Numbered from the stretch's first letter, positions 50,955-60,032 are shown. The stretch is DNA of 64,000 nucleotides from an uncultured Modestobacter sp. (GCF_947486615.1 NZ_CANKUD010000004.1:124001-188000); one strand, 5' to 3'. The notes: generated from the letters alone by a model not told the origin. Made by a program: numbers and translations.

Positions 50955-52576
50955 ACACCGACGCGAGTCTGCCTCCGGGCAGCCCCGCGATCGACGACGC
51001 GGCCCCGGCCGCCGGCAGCACGCCGGCGACCGGGGTCGCGCCGTTCCCGCGGGTCGAGGTCGTGCCGGCGCTCCCGGCCCTGGGTGAGGACGACGTCCTG
51101 GCCGTGCCGGTGGGCGCGAAGGGCGCACTGCCCGACTGGCTCACCGCGGCAGCCGAGCCGCCGGTCGACCCGGGGCTCCTCGCCGGCGCCCTGGCCGACA
51201 CCGGCAACGGGGGCAGGCCCGGCGGGATCACGAACGTGCCGATCGCCGGCCGACGGCCGCGCAGCGTGCTGGCCGTCGGGGTGGGCGACGCGACCCTGCC
51301 GCACCTGCGCTCCTACGTCGCGGTCGCCGTCCGGCGCGGGCAGACCCTCGCCGAGTCCGGCGCCCGGCGGCTGGTGCTGCCGCTGGACACCGGGGTCGCC
51401 CCGGCCGGGGCCGACGAGGTGCGCACCGCCGTGGAGACCGCGCTGCTGGCCGGCTACCGCTTCCGGGACACCTCGGCCCCGCACCCGCCCCGACTCGCCG
51501 AGGTGCTCGTGGTCGCCGCGGACGCCGACGACCCGGCGGTGACCGCCGGTGAGGTGGCCGGCCGGCTCGCCGCGGAGTCGGTGGCCTGGGCGCGCGACCT
51601 GGTCAACACCCCGAGCAGCACCAAGACCCCGGCCTGGCTGGCCGACCGCGCGGTCGAGCGGCTGGGCGGCCTCCCGCACGTGCAGGTGTCCGTGCTCGGG
51701 CCGGACGAGCTCGCCGCCGGCGGCTTCGGCGGCGTGCTGGCCGTCGGTGGGGGGTCGGCGAACCCGCCCCGGGTCGTGGTCGCCAGCTATCGGCCGCCGG
51801 GTGCCGGTACCGGGCACCCGGTGCTGGTCGGCAAGGGCATCACCTTCGACACCGGCGGCATCTCGATCAAGACCAACGCCGGCATGCGGGAGATGAAGAC
51901 CGACATGGCCGGCGCCGCCACCGTGCTCGCCGCCGTGGACGCCGCGGCCCGGCTCGAGCTGCCGGTGGCGGTGAGCGCCGTTGCCGCGCTGGCCGAGAAC
52001 GCGGTCTCCGGTGCCGCCTACCGGCCGGCCGACGTGGTGCGGCACGTCGGTGGGCGCACAACCGAGGTGCGCAACACCGACGCCGAGGGCCGGATGGTGC
52101 TCGCCGACGCGCTGGCGCACGCCCGGCTGTCGCTGGGCGCCACCGTGCTGGTCGACGTGGCGACCCTGACCGGGGCGATGAAGACCGCGCTGGGCGCCCG
52201 CACCGCCGGCCTCTACGTCACCGCCGACGGCCTGGCCGACGCGCTGGGCACCGCCGCCGGGCACGCCGGGGAGGCGGTCTGGCGGATGCCGCTGTCGGGG
52301 GAGCACGTCGGGCACCTGCGCGCCCAGCTGGACTCCGAGGTGGCCGACGCGAACAACGCGCCGGGCAACCCCGGCTCGACCACCGCGGCGCTGTTCCTGC
52401 AGCCCTTCGCCGGGGAGCTGCCGTGGGCGCACCTGGACGTCGCGGGCCCGGCGCGGTCGGGCAGCGACGAGGCGGAGGTGGTCAAGGGCGGCACCGGGTT
52501 CGGCGTCCGCACGCTGCTGCGCTGGCTGGAGGCGGGAGCGCCGGCCGACGTGCCCGGCCCGATCGTGCGCGACTGA
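50951..52576 (+). CDS. pepA: Leucyl aminopeptidase (M17); start uncertain (CTG 50951 or GTG 51062)
   Basis: GKGITFDTGGISIKTNAGMREMKTDMAGAATVLAAVDAAARL...NTDAEGRMVLADALAHARL. Confidence 0.85.
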   Translation: MNTDASLPPGSPAIDDAAPAAGSTPATGVAPFPRVEVVPALPALGEDDVLAVPVGAKGALPDWLTAAAEPPVDPGLLAGALADTGNGGRPGGITNVPIAGRRPRSVLAVGVGDATLPHLRSYVAVAVRRGQTLAESGARRLVLPLDTGVAPAGADEVRTAVETALLAGYRFRDTSAPHPPRLAEVLVVAADADDPAVTAGEVAGRLAAESVAWARDLVNTPSSTKTPAWLADRAVERLGGLPHVQVSVLGPDELAAGGFGGVLAVGGGSANPPRVVVASYRPPGAGTGHPVLVGKGITFDTGGISIKTNAGMREMKTDMAGAATVLAAVDAAARLELPVAVSAVAALAENAVSGAAYRPADVVRHVGGRTTEVRNTDAEGRMVLADALAHARLSLGATVLVDVATLTGAMKTALGARTAGLYVTADGLADALGTAAGHAGEAVWRMPLSGEHVGHLRAQLDSEVADANNAPGNPGSTTAALFLQPFAGELPWAHLDVAGPARSGSDEAEVVKGGTGFGVRTLLRWLEAGAPADVPGPIVRD

Positions 52577-52655
52577 ACGGTTGTCCCGGCCGGTCGGCGG
52601 GCACGTCCCAGGTCGAGCCGCGCCACCGGCGCGACCGGACCGAGGGGGAACAGCC

Positions 52656-52829
52656 GTGAGCATGATGGACAAGGCCAAGGGCGCGCTGAACAGCGACAAG
52701 GGCGAGCAGGCCAGCGACAAGGCCCTGGACAAGGGCGAGCAGTTCGCCGACAAGAAGAGCGGTGGCAACCACGACGCCCAGATCGACAAGGGGCGCGACG
52801 CCGCCGACGGCAAGATCGGCAACCAGTAA
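52656..52829 (+). CDS. Rv0909/MT0933-like small antitoxin family protein
   Basis: MMDKAKGALNSDKGEQASDKALDKGEQFADKKSGGNHDAQIDKGRDAADGKIGNQ; low-complexity DK-rich small protein typical of this family. Confidence 0.7.
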   Translation: MSMMDKAKGALNSDKGEQASDKALDKGEQFADKKSGGNHDAQIDKGRDAADGKIGNQ

Positions 52830-52902
52830 CCGGACGGTCCCGGCGGCTGGGGCCCTGAGCCTCAGCCGCCACCGGCCCGCCGGGTCGGGCAGGATCGGGC
52901 GG

Positions 52903-54363
52903 ATGAGTGAGGAACAGCGCGGCGTCGTCTTCCCGGCCGGCCCGGACGGCCGGCGCAGCACCGCCACGCTCGGCCGCGCGGTGATCGCCGACGCGCTGCG
53001 CCCGGTCGACCCGACCGGCGCGCGGGCGGCCGAGCAGGAGACCAACTGGCGGGCGGGCTACCTGGCCCACGTGCGCCGCACCGTGGAGGCCGGGCTCTCG
53101 TCCCGCGAGGCGGCCCTGTCGATCGCCGGTGCCGGGCTGGACTCCCTGCACGACCGGATGCGGGTGGCCGGCCCGGACGGCGAGCAGGAGCTGGCCACGC
53201 TGCGCACCGCCCCGGCGGCGCACCGGCTCGGGACCGTCGAGCTGCGCGGGGAGGCCGAGCCCGAGCGGGAGCTGTCGCTGCCCTACCGCGGCGGCCGGCT
53301 GCGCGGGGACGACCTGCACCGCCGGCTGGCCGCATGGGTCGCGGCCGGGGTGATCGAGCCGAGCTGCGCCGAGGCGGTGTACACCGTGGCCGAGCACCCC
53401 CAGTGGCTGGCGCTGCCCGACCACACGGTCGCCGTGCTGGGCGCGGGTGCGGAGATGGGGCCGCTCACCGCGCTGCTCCGCTGGGGCGCCCGGGTGGCTG
53501 CGGTCGACCTGCCCCGGCCGGCGCTGTGGCAGCGGGTGCTGGACACCGCCCGCCGCGGCGCGGGCACGCTGCTGGTGCCCACGAGCGCGGACGGCGACCT
53601 GGCGAGCACCGCGGGGGCCGACCTGATCGCCGGGGTGCCCGAGGTGGGCGACTGGCTGACCGACCTGCCGGGCGTGCCGGTGCTCGGCAACTACGTCTAC
53701 GCCGACGGGGCCACCAACGTGCGGGTGTCCACGGCGGTCGACGCACTCACCCTGCGGCTGGCCGCGGCCCGCCCGGACCTGGCGCTGGGGTTCCTGGCCA
53801 CCCCGACCGACGTCTTCGCCGTCCCCGCCGAGGCGGTCGAGTTCTCCGTCGCTGCCTACGCCCGGCGCCCCCGGACCGCGAAGCTGCTGGGCCGCCCGCT
53901 GCGCACGCTGTCCGCCGGTCGGCTGCTCACCCGCGGCTACCTGCCCGGTGCCGACCCCGGGGTCAACGACAGCCTGGTGCCGCAGCAGGGCCCGAACTAC
54001 GCGCTGGCCAAGCGGCTGCAGCGCTGGCGGGCCCAGGTCGCCCGGGCGGCGGGGAGCACGGTGTCGATGAACGTCGCCCCGCCCACCCGCACCCGCTCGG
54101 TGGTGAAGAACCGGGCGCTGGCCGCGGCCTACGCCGGGGCGCACCGGTTCGGTGTCGAGGTGTTCGAGCCGGCCACGTCGAACGTGCTGATGGCCGCGCT
54201 GCTGGTGCACGACCTGCACACCGGCGGCGGGCCGGCGCACGCCCACCCGTGGCAGGACGAGGCGTACGCGGCTGCGCACGGCGGGCTCTGGCGCAGCCCC
54301 TACGCCCCGCGCAGCGCGCTGGGGCTGGCCGCGGTGCTCGGGGTGGCCGGCGCCCGGGGCTGA
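52903..54363 (+). CDS. Conserved hypothetical protein with Rossmann-like motif
   Basis: WLALPDHTVAVLGAGAEMGPLTALLRWGARVAAVDLPRPALWQRVLD; intact 487-codon ORF. Confidence 0.75.
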   Translation: MSEEQRGVVFPAGPDGRRSTATLGRAVIADALRPVDPTGARAAEQETNWRAGYLAHVRRTVEAGLSSREAALSIAGAGLDSLHDRMRVAGPDGEQELATLRTAPAAHRLGTVELRGEAEPERELSLPYRGGRLRGDDLHRRLAAWVAAGVIEPSCAEAVYTVAEHPQWLALPDHTVAVLGAGAEMGPLTALLRWGARVAAVDLPRPALWQRVLDTARRGAGTLLVPTSADGDLASTAGADLIAGVPEVGDWLTDLPGVPVLGNYVYADGATNVRVSTAVDALTLRLAAARPDLALGFLATPTDVFAVPAEAVEFSVAAYARRPRTAKLLGRPLRTLSAGRLLTRGYLPGADPGVNDSLVPQQGPNYALAKRLQRWRAQVARAAGSTVSMNVAPPTRTRSVVKNRALAAAYAGAHRFGVEVFEPATSNVLMAALLVHDLHTGGGPAHAHPWQDEAYAAAHGGLWRSPYAPRSALGLAAVLGVAGARG

Positions 54364-54426
54364 TCCGCCCGGGGTGCGCCCCGCGCAGCGCGCCGGGGCT
54401 GGGGGTGGCCGGCGCCGGGGCTGATG
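54305..54426. repeat. Partial duplication of the 3' end of the preceding CDS
   Basis: CCCCGCGCAGCGCGC(T)GGGGCTG...GGGGTGGCCGGCGCCCGGGGCTGAT (54305-54364) and CCCCGCGCAGCGCGCCGGGGCTGGGGGTGGCCGGCGCCGGGGCTGAT (54379-54425). Confidence 0.8.
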
Positions 54427-54479
54427 CGGTCAGGCGTGTTCCGTTGCCGTCGCCGGCCGGGCACCCCTACGGTCGCGCC

Positions 54480-55187
54480 ATGTCGCCCGGAGCCGAACCG
54501 ACCACGGCGGTCCGGCCACGTCCACGGCCCTCGCCGCGGGCCCCCTGGACCGCGGTGCGGGTGGCCCTGGTCGTGCTCTGGCTGGGCATCGCGCTGGCCA
54601 CCGTCCTCACCGGCCAGCGCGCGGCGTCCCTGGCCGACCTGCGGACCGCCGTCGACAGCGGCCGGGTGGACGAGGTGCGGGTCAGCCAGGGGCTGGAGCC
54701 GGGGACCGTCGGCTCCGCCGTGCAGTCGGCGGTGTGGCGCGCGGGTCCGGTCACGCGGCGCACCGAGGTCTGGGTCGCCAGCCCCGGGGTCGCCGTCCCG
54801 CAGGACACCCGACCCCGGATCTCCGGCGACCTGGCCGACGAGCTGCGCGTGACCGCCCCGGGCTTGCGCGTCGTGCCGCTGGTGGAGCCGTTCTCCTGGT
54901 CGGAGGTGGCGGGCTGGCGGGTGCCGACCTGGGTCGGTGCGCTCCTGCTGGTCGACGGGCTGGCGGTGCTGTTGCTGCTCGGCGGTGGTCCACCGCCGGC
55001 GCGGGCCACCCGCTGGGCCTGGTTCTGGCTGAGCTGGCCGCCGGTCGGCAACCTGGCGTTCCCGCTGCTCTCCGGGCCGTTCCCGGGGCTGCCGGCGCCA
55101 CGCCCCGGTGGGCGGCGGCTCACCGGGGGCTGGGTGTTCCTGCTCTGTCTCGTGCTGGGCGTCGGCTTCTTCGGCGCCGCCCGCTGA
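54480..55187 (+). CDS. Hypothetical membrane protein
   Basis: N-term TM VRVALVVLWLGIALATVLTGQRA; C-term TM pairs; intact 236-codon ORF. Confidence 0.7.
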   Translation: MSPGAEPTTAVRPRPRPSPRAPWTAVRVALVVLWLGIALATVLTGQRAASLADLRTAVDSGRVDEVRVSQGLEPGTVGSAVQSAVWRAGPVTRRTEVWVASPGVAVPQDTRPRISGDLADELRVTAPGLRVVPLVEPFSWSEVAGWRVPTWVGALLLVDGLAVLLLLGGGPPPARATRWAWFWLSWPPVGNLAFPLLSGPFPGLPAPRPGGRRLTGGWVFLLCLVLGVGFFGAAR

Positions 55188-55203
55188 CCGGCGCCCGGGA
55201 GCT

Positions 55204-55236
55204 CCGCTCAGGGGCCGCTCAGGGGCCGCTCAGGGG
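55204..55236. repeat. 11-bp perfect tandem repeat x3
   Basis: CCGCTCAGGGG x3. Confidence 0.9.
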
Positions 55237-55354
55237 CGCAGGTCGGGGGCGGGTCAGGGTCGGTTCAGGGCGCTCCCCGATGTCCGCGGCGCGGCTCCGC
55301 CGACAGGCTCGTCGGCATGGACACCACCTCCTCCGCCCGCCCCGGGGGGACGCT

Positions 55355-56296
55355 GTGATCGTCGCCCGGGGACTCACCAAGACCTACGGACCCAAGACCG
55401 CCGTCGACGACCTGAGCTTCACCGTCGAGCCCGGCCGGGTGACCGGCTTCCTCGGCCCGAACGGGGCCGGCAAGTCCACGACGATGCGGATGCTGCTGGG
55501 CCTGGACCGCCCGACGTCCGGCAGCGCGACCGTGAACGGCCGGTCCTATGCCGCATCGCCCGCGCCGCTGCGCGAGGTCGGCGCGCTGCTGGAGGCACGG
55601 GCCCTGCACCCGGGCCGCAGCGCCCGCGACCACCTGCGCTGGCTGGCCGCCAGCAACGGCATCCCGCGCGCCCGGATCGACCAGGTGCTGGACCTGGTCG
55701 GGCTGGAGGCGGTGGCCGACCAGCGGGTGGGCCGGTTCTCCCTCGGCATGGGCCAGCGGCTGGGCATCGCGGTCGCGCTGCTCGGGGACCCACCGGTCGT
55801 CGTCCTGGACGAGCCGGTCAACGGGCTGGACCCCGAGGGCATCCGCTGGGTGCGGAACCTCGCCCGGGAGCTGGCCGGGCAGGGGCGGACGGTGCTCGTC
55901 TCCAGCCACCTGATGAGCGAGATGGCTCTCACCGCCGACCACCTGATCGTGGTCGGTCGCGGCCGGATGCTGGCCGACTGCTCGATGAGCCGGTTCATCG
56001 CCGACCACGCCGCCTCCTACGTGCGGGTGCGCAGCCCCCGGACCGCGGAGGTGGAGACCCTGCTGCGTCAGCACGGCCTGGACGTCGACCGGCAGGACGT
56101 CGACCGGCAGGACGGCGAGCTCCGGGTGCAGGGGCTGGACGCCGCCGGCATCGGCGAGCTCGTCGGCGGGGCCGGGCTGCACCTGCACGAGCTGACCCTG
56201 GTGCAGTCCTCGCTGGAGGACGCCTTCATGACCCTGACCGCCGACAGCGTCGAGTACGCCGCCCACCAGACCGAGACCGCAGGAGCCCTCCGATGA
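55355..56296 (+). CDS. ABC transporter ATP-binding protein (ABC-2 exporter type)
   Basis: LTKTYGPKTAVDDLSFTVEPGRVTGFLGPNGAGKSTTMRMLLGLDRPTSGSATVNG...FSLGMGQRLGIAVALLGDPPVVVLDEPVNGLDPEGI; GTG start 55355. Confidence 0.93.
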   Translation: MIVARGLTKTYGPKTAVDDLSFTVEPGRVTGFLGPNGAGKSTTMRMLLGLDRPTSGSATVNGRSYAASPAPLREVGALLEARALHPGRSARDHLRWLAASNGIPRARIDQVLDLVGLEAVADQRVGRFSLGMGQRLGIAVALLGDPPVVVLDEPVNGLDPEGIRWVRNLARELAGQGRTVLVSSHLMSEMALTADHLIVVGRGRMLADCSMSRFIADHAASYVRVRSPRTAEVETLLRQHGLDVDRQDVDRQDGELRVQGLDAAGIGELVGGAGLHLHELTLVQSSLEDAFMTLTADSVEYAAHQTETAGALR

Positions 56297-57162
56297 GCGC
56301 CGGCCCGACGACCAGTGCGGCCCCGCTCCCGTCTGCAGCCGGCCCGGACGTCGTCCGGTTGGACCCGGACCGGCACGTGCCCGGCCGGCGCGCCCCCGGC
56401 TTCGGCGCGGCGCTGAACGCGGAGTGGATCAAGTTCTGGACCGTGCGCTCCAGCCGCTGGTCGCTGGGGCTGCTGTTCGCGCTGGGCGCCGGCCTCACCA
56501 CGCTGATCTGCTGGGGCGCGGCCCGGGACCTCGCCGCCGGTGCCACGACGGAGGTGCCGGAGACCTTCATCACCTTCGGTCTGCTCTTCTCCCAGCTGAC
56601 CGCGGTGGCACTGGGCGCGCTGGTGGTCACCAGTGAGTACGGCACCGGCATGGTCCGGGCGACGCTGACCGCGGTGCCCCGGCGCGGCCGGGTCCTGGCG
56701 GCCAAGGCGGTCGTGCTCGCCGGCGTGCTGTTCGTCGCCGGCGTCGTCACCGCCTTCGCCGGCTACCTGGGTGGCAACTGGTTCCTCGACCGGGAGGGCT
56801 TCGGCGTCGCACTGTCCGACGACGGAGTGCTCCGCGCGCTGGTCGGCAACGGGCTCTACCTGGCGGGCCTGGGTCTGTTCGCCATGGCGCTCGGGCTGCT
56901 GGTGCGGCACACCGCCGCGGCGCTGACCGTGGGCATCGCGCTGGTGCTGGTCGTCGGCAACCTGGCCTACGCGCTGCCCGGCGCCTGGGGGGAGTGGGTG
57001 GCCAAGGTGATGCCCGGCAACGCCGGTGGCACGGTCGCCCAGGTGCTCCCCTTCAACGGCGGTGCAGTGCTGGGGCCGTGGACCGGGTTCGGGGTCTTCG
57101 CCGCCGAGACGGCGGCGCTGCTGATCGTGGCCACCCTCGTCTTCCGCCGCCGCGACGCCTGA
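56293..57162 (+). CDS. ABC transporter permease (ABC-2 type)
   Basis: GFGAALNAEWIKFWTVRSSRWSLGLLFALGAGLTTLICW...VVTSEYGTGMVRATLTAVPRRGRVLAAKAVVL; ATGA overlap with ATPase gene. Confidence 0.9.
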   Translation: MSAGPTTSAAPLPSAAGPDVVRLDPDRHVPGRRAPGFGAALNAEWIKFWTVRSSRWSLGLLFALGAGLTTLICWGAARDLAAGATTEVPETFITFGLLFSQLTAVALGALVVTSEYGTGMVRATLTAVPRRGRVLAAKAVVLAGVLFVAGVVTAFAGYLGGNWFLDREGFGVALSDDGVLRALVGNGLYLAGLGLFAMALGLLVRHTAAALTVGIALVLVVGNLAYALPGAWGEWVAKVMPGNAGGTVAQVLPFNGGAVLGPWTGFGVFAAETAALLIVATLVFRRRDA

Positions 57163-57238
57163 GGCCGACCTGCTCGGTCCCGTGCCCGGTCCGCTGCCAG
57201 CGGGCCGGGCACCGGCGCGTGCATGGCTGGGTGTGCGC

Positions 57239-57378
57239 GGACGGCGGCGTGCTCCCTCCGGACGGCGGCGTGCTCCCTCCCGACGGCAGCGTGCTCCCTC
57301 CGGACGGCAGTGTGCTCCCTCCCGACGGCGGCGTGCTCCCTCCCGACGGCAGCGTGCTCCCTCCGGACGGCGGCGTGC
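57239..57378. repeat. 21-bp minisatellite, 6 full copies plus a degenerate 7th
   Basis: SGACGGCRGYGTGCTCCCTCC period 21; variation only at unit positions 1, 8 and 10. Confidence 0.95.
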
Positions 57379-57410
57379 CCGGTACCCGGCTGCTGAGCCC
57401 GCCGACCGGC

Positions 57411-58913
57411 TCAGGCCGGGCCGATCAGCCCCGCCACGATCTCGGCCGAGAGGGTGACCAGCGGCAGCCCGCCGCCGGGGTGCGCCGAGCCGCCGACCAG
57501 GAACAGGCCGGGCACGGGAGAGGCGTTGGCCGGCCGCAGGAACGCCGCCCGGGCGCCGTTGCTGGACGTGCCGTAGATGGACCCGCCCGGGCTGGCGGTC
57601 TCCTGCTCCAGGTCCGCCGGGGTGCGCACCACCTGCCAGCGCACCCGGTCGCGGACGTCCAGGCCGCGGGCCGCCATCCGGGCGAGCACCAGGTCGGCGT
57701 AGGCACCGGCCCGGCCGTCCGCCGTCCAGTCGACGCCGCGGCCGGGCTCGTGGCGGGGGGCGTTGACCAGCACGAACCACGACTCGCTGTCGTCGTCCGG
57801 CCGGGTGGCCGGGTCGTCGGGGGCGCTGATGTAGACGGTCGGGTCGGCCACCGGCCGCTTCGGGCCCTGCCGGCCGAACAGCGCGTCGAACTCCGCGGTG
57901 TGGTCGGTCGGGAAGAGCACCGTGTGGTGGGCCAGATCCGGCGTGCGGCCGCGCAGGGCCAGCAGCAGCACGAAACCCGAGGACGACGGCGTGACCCGGC
58001 GCAGCGCGGCCCGCGGGCCGCGGGCCGGCACCCGGGCGGGCAGCAGCCGGCCGTAGAGGTGCGCGGCATCGGCATTGCAGACGACGACGTCGGCCGGCAG
58101 CACGGCGCCGTCGGCCAGCCGCACGCCGGTGGCCCGGCCACCCTCGACCAGCACCTCGGCGACGTCGGCGTCGGTGCGCACCACGGCGCCGCGTTCGACC
58201 GCCCGGTCGGCCACCGCCTCGGGCAGTCGGCGCAGGCCACCGGGCACGTACCAGGAGCCGAACGCCTGCTCGGCATAGGGCACGGTGAGCAGGGCGGCGG
58301 GTGCGCGTCGGGGGTCGGAGCCGGAGTAGGTGGCGTACCGGTCGAGCAGCATCTGCAGCCGCGGGTCGGTCAGGTGCCGGCGGCCGAGTCCGCGGAGCGT
58401 GCGGCCGGGGGCGATGGTGCGCAGGTCGGCGACGTTGCGGGCGAGCCGGGCCAGCGTGGCCGGACCGGCGAGCGGGGACCGCAGGAACGGCTGCTCGGTG
58501 GCCCGCCACATCGCCTCGGCCCGGCTCAGCAGCGCCGACCACTGGGCGCCGCTGCCGGGGCCCAGGTCGGCGTCCAGCCGGGCCGTGATCGCGTCGCGGT
58601 GGCCGGGCACCGCCGTCGTCGTCCCGTCGGCGAAGCGGTAGGCGACGGCGGGGTCCAGCCGGCGCAGCGGGAGCACCGTGGCGAGCGGGTCGCCGGTGGC
58701 GGCGAAGAGGTCCTCGAAGACCTGCGGCAGCGTGACCAGGCTGGGGCCGGTGTCGAAGCCGTGGCCGTCGCGGGCGTACCAGCCGAGCTTGCCGCCGACC
58801 TGCGGTGCCTGCTCCAGCACGGTGACCGTGTGGCCGCCCGCCGCGAGCCGCGCCGCGGCCGCCAGCCCCCCGAGCCCCGCCCCGACGACGACGACCCTGG
58901 CCACGGCGCTCAC
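57411..58913 (-). CDS. Phytoene desaturase-like FAD-dependent oxidoreductase (CrtI family)
   Basis: ARVVVVGAGLGGLAAAARLAAGGHTVTVLEQAPQVGGKLGWYARDGHGFDTGPSLVTLPQVFEDLFAATG...YSGSDPRRAPAALLTVPYAEQAFGSWYVPGGLRRLPEA...GLFLVGGSAHPGGGLPLV. Confidence 0.93.
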   Translation of the reverse strand: MSAVARVVVVGAGLGGLAAAARLAAGGHTVTVLEQAPQVGGKLGWYARDGHGFDTGPSLVTLPQVFEDLFAATGDPLATVLPLRRLDPAVAYRFADGTTTAVPGHRDAITARLDADLGPGSGAQWSALLSRAEAMWRATEQPFLRSPLAGPATLARLARNVADLRTIAPGRTLRGLGRRHLTDPRLQMLLDRYATYSGSDPRRAPAALLTVPYAEQAFGSWYVPGGLRRLPEAVADRAVERGAVVRTDADVAEVLVEGGRATGVRLADGAVLPADVVVCNADAAHLYGRLLPARVPARGPRAALRRVTPSSSGFVLLLALRGRTPDLAHHTVLFPTDHTAEFDALFGRQGPKRPVADPTVYISAPDDPATRPDDDSESWFVLVNAPRHEPGRGVDWTADGRAGAYADLVLARMAARGLDVRDRVRWQVVRTPADLEQETASPGGSIYGTSSNGARAAFLRPANASPVPGLFLVGGSAHPGGGLPLVTLSAEIVAGLIGPA

Positions 58914-58941
58914 CGTAGCCGCGTGGCCCGCCGGGCCGGGG

Positions 58942-59002
58942 CGCCGTTGGTCACGCAGTGCGGTCTCGACTGCTCCGAGACCGCACTCAGTGACCAACGG
59001 CG
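58942..59002. repeat. 61-bp near-perfect inverted repeat (25 bp paired, one 2x2 internal loop, 7-nt apex)
   Basis: CGCCGTTGGTCAC-gc-AGTGCGGTCTCG-ACTGCTC-CGAGACCGCACT-ca-GTGACCAACGGCG. Confidence 0.92.
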
Positions 59003-59003
59003 G

Positions 59004-59873
59004 TCAGAAGTCCGACTCCAGGTGGGCCAACAAGGTGGCGCCGTCCCAGGTGGGCGGCGGCATGACGCGGCGGATGGTGAGGAGTGGCTGGGCGGGGTCC
59101 TGGGTGTCGGAGAGCTGGAAGGCGGCTCGATAGCCGGCGGCGGCGACGTGCGGTAGGGCCTCCTGGTCCCACATGCCGTGCGGGTAGGCGAGCAGGTCGA
59201 CCGGCTGGCCGAGGATCTCGGTCAGGGTCTGGCGGGGCTGGTCCAGCTGCTCGGTCCACTGGTCGCCGGTCAGCTGGTCGACCCGCTGGTGGTCCCAGCT
59301 GTGCGCGCCGATGGTCATCCCGGCTGCGGCCATCTCACGCAGCTGGTCGCTGCTGAGCCAGTTCGGCTTGTCCAGCACCACGGTCATCGGGAAGAAGGTC
59401 GCAGGGAAGCCGAACTGGCGGAGCGTCGGCAGCCCGACGGTGGCGTGGGTGGCCGAGCCGTCGTCGAAGGTGAGCAGCACCGCCCGGTCGGGCAGCGCGG
59501 TGCCGAACTGGAGGTGGTCGACGAGCGCGGTACCGGACACCGGGGTGTGGCCGCCGTCGCGCAGCGCCTGGAGCTGGGCGCTGAACACCGCCGGTGGCGT
59601 GATCATCGTGCGGGCGTAGGGGCTGTCGTCGGCGGTGTGCTCCCGCAGCTGGTGGTAGCAGAGCACCGGGACGGTCGAGCGGGCCAGCACCTCGGCGGGA
59701 GTGCCCGGCGTCGGCGGTGGTGGCTCCGGAGCCGGGCTGGGAGTGGGCGTGGGCTCGGCCGAGGACGACGGTGCGGGAGACGTCGTCCGATCGGCAGTGC
59801 GCCGTTCCGTGCCGCCGCTGCAGCCGGCGAGGGCGAGTGCGGCTCCGGCGGCGAGGAAGTGGCGTCTGTGCAC
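59004..59873 (-). CDS. Polysaccharide deacetylase family lipoprotein
   Basis: MHRRHFLAAGAALALAGCSGG lipobox; VPVLCYHQLREH...RAVLLTFDDGSATHATVGLPTLRQFGFPATFF...MTIGAHSWDHQRVDQL. Confidence 0.93.
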   Translation of the reverse strand: MHRRHFLAAGAALALAGCSGGTERRTADRTTSPAPSSSAEPTPTPSPAPEPPPPTPGTPAEVLARSTVPVLCYHQLREHTADDSPYARTMITPPAVFSAQLQALRDGGHTPVSGTALVDHLQFGTALPDRAVLLTFDDGSATHATVGLPTLRQFGFPATFFPMTVVLDKPNWLSSDQLREMAAAGMTIGAHSWDHQRVDQLTGDQWTEQLDQPRQTLTEILGQPVDLLAYPHGMWDQEALPHVAAAGYRAAFQLSDTQDPAQPLLTIRRVMPPPTWDGATLLAHLESDF

Positions 59874-60032
59874 CCGCTGAGACTGCTCATCGCTGCCGGT
59901 GAGCGCAAACGTCCCGAGTACGGCGGCTCGCCCAGGGCTCGCGTTCGTCGGCCTTCATCCAGTGGTCCCGGTCGGTCGTCTGGGGACATGGCGACATGTC
60001 GACCTCTCGTGTCGATGGGCGGGCTCGGCCCG

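Noticed and set aside
57239-57378. CRISPR-like array
   Set aside because: Units are directly contiguous with no spacers and no cas genes nearby; it is a minisatellite.
56068-58542. 824-aa minus-strand ORF running through the 21-bp minisatellite
   Set aside because: Out-of-frame shadow of the CrtI-like gene joined to antisense of the permease; the period-21 repeat keeps all frames open.
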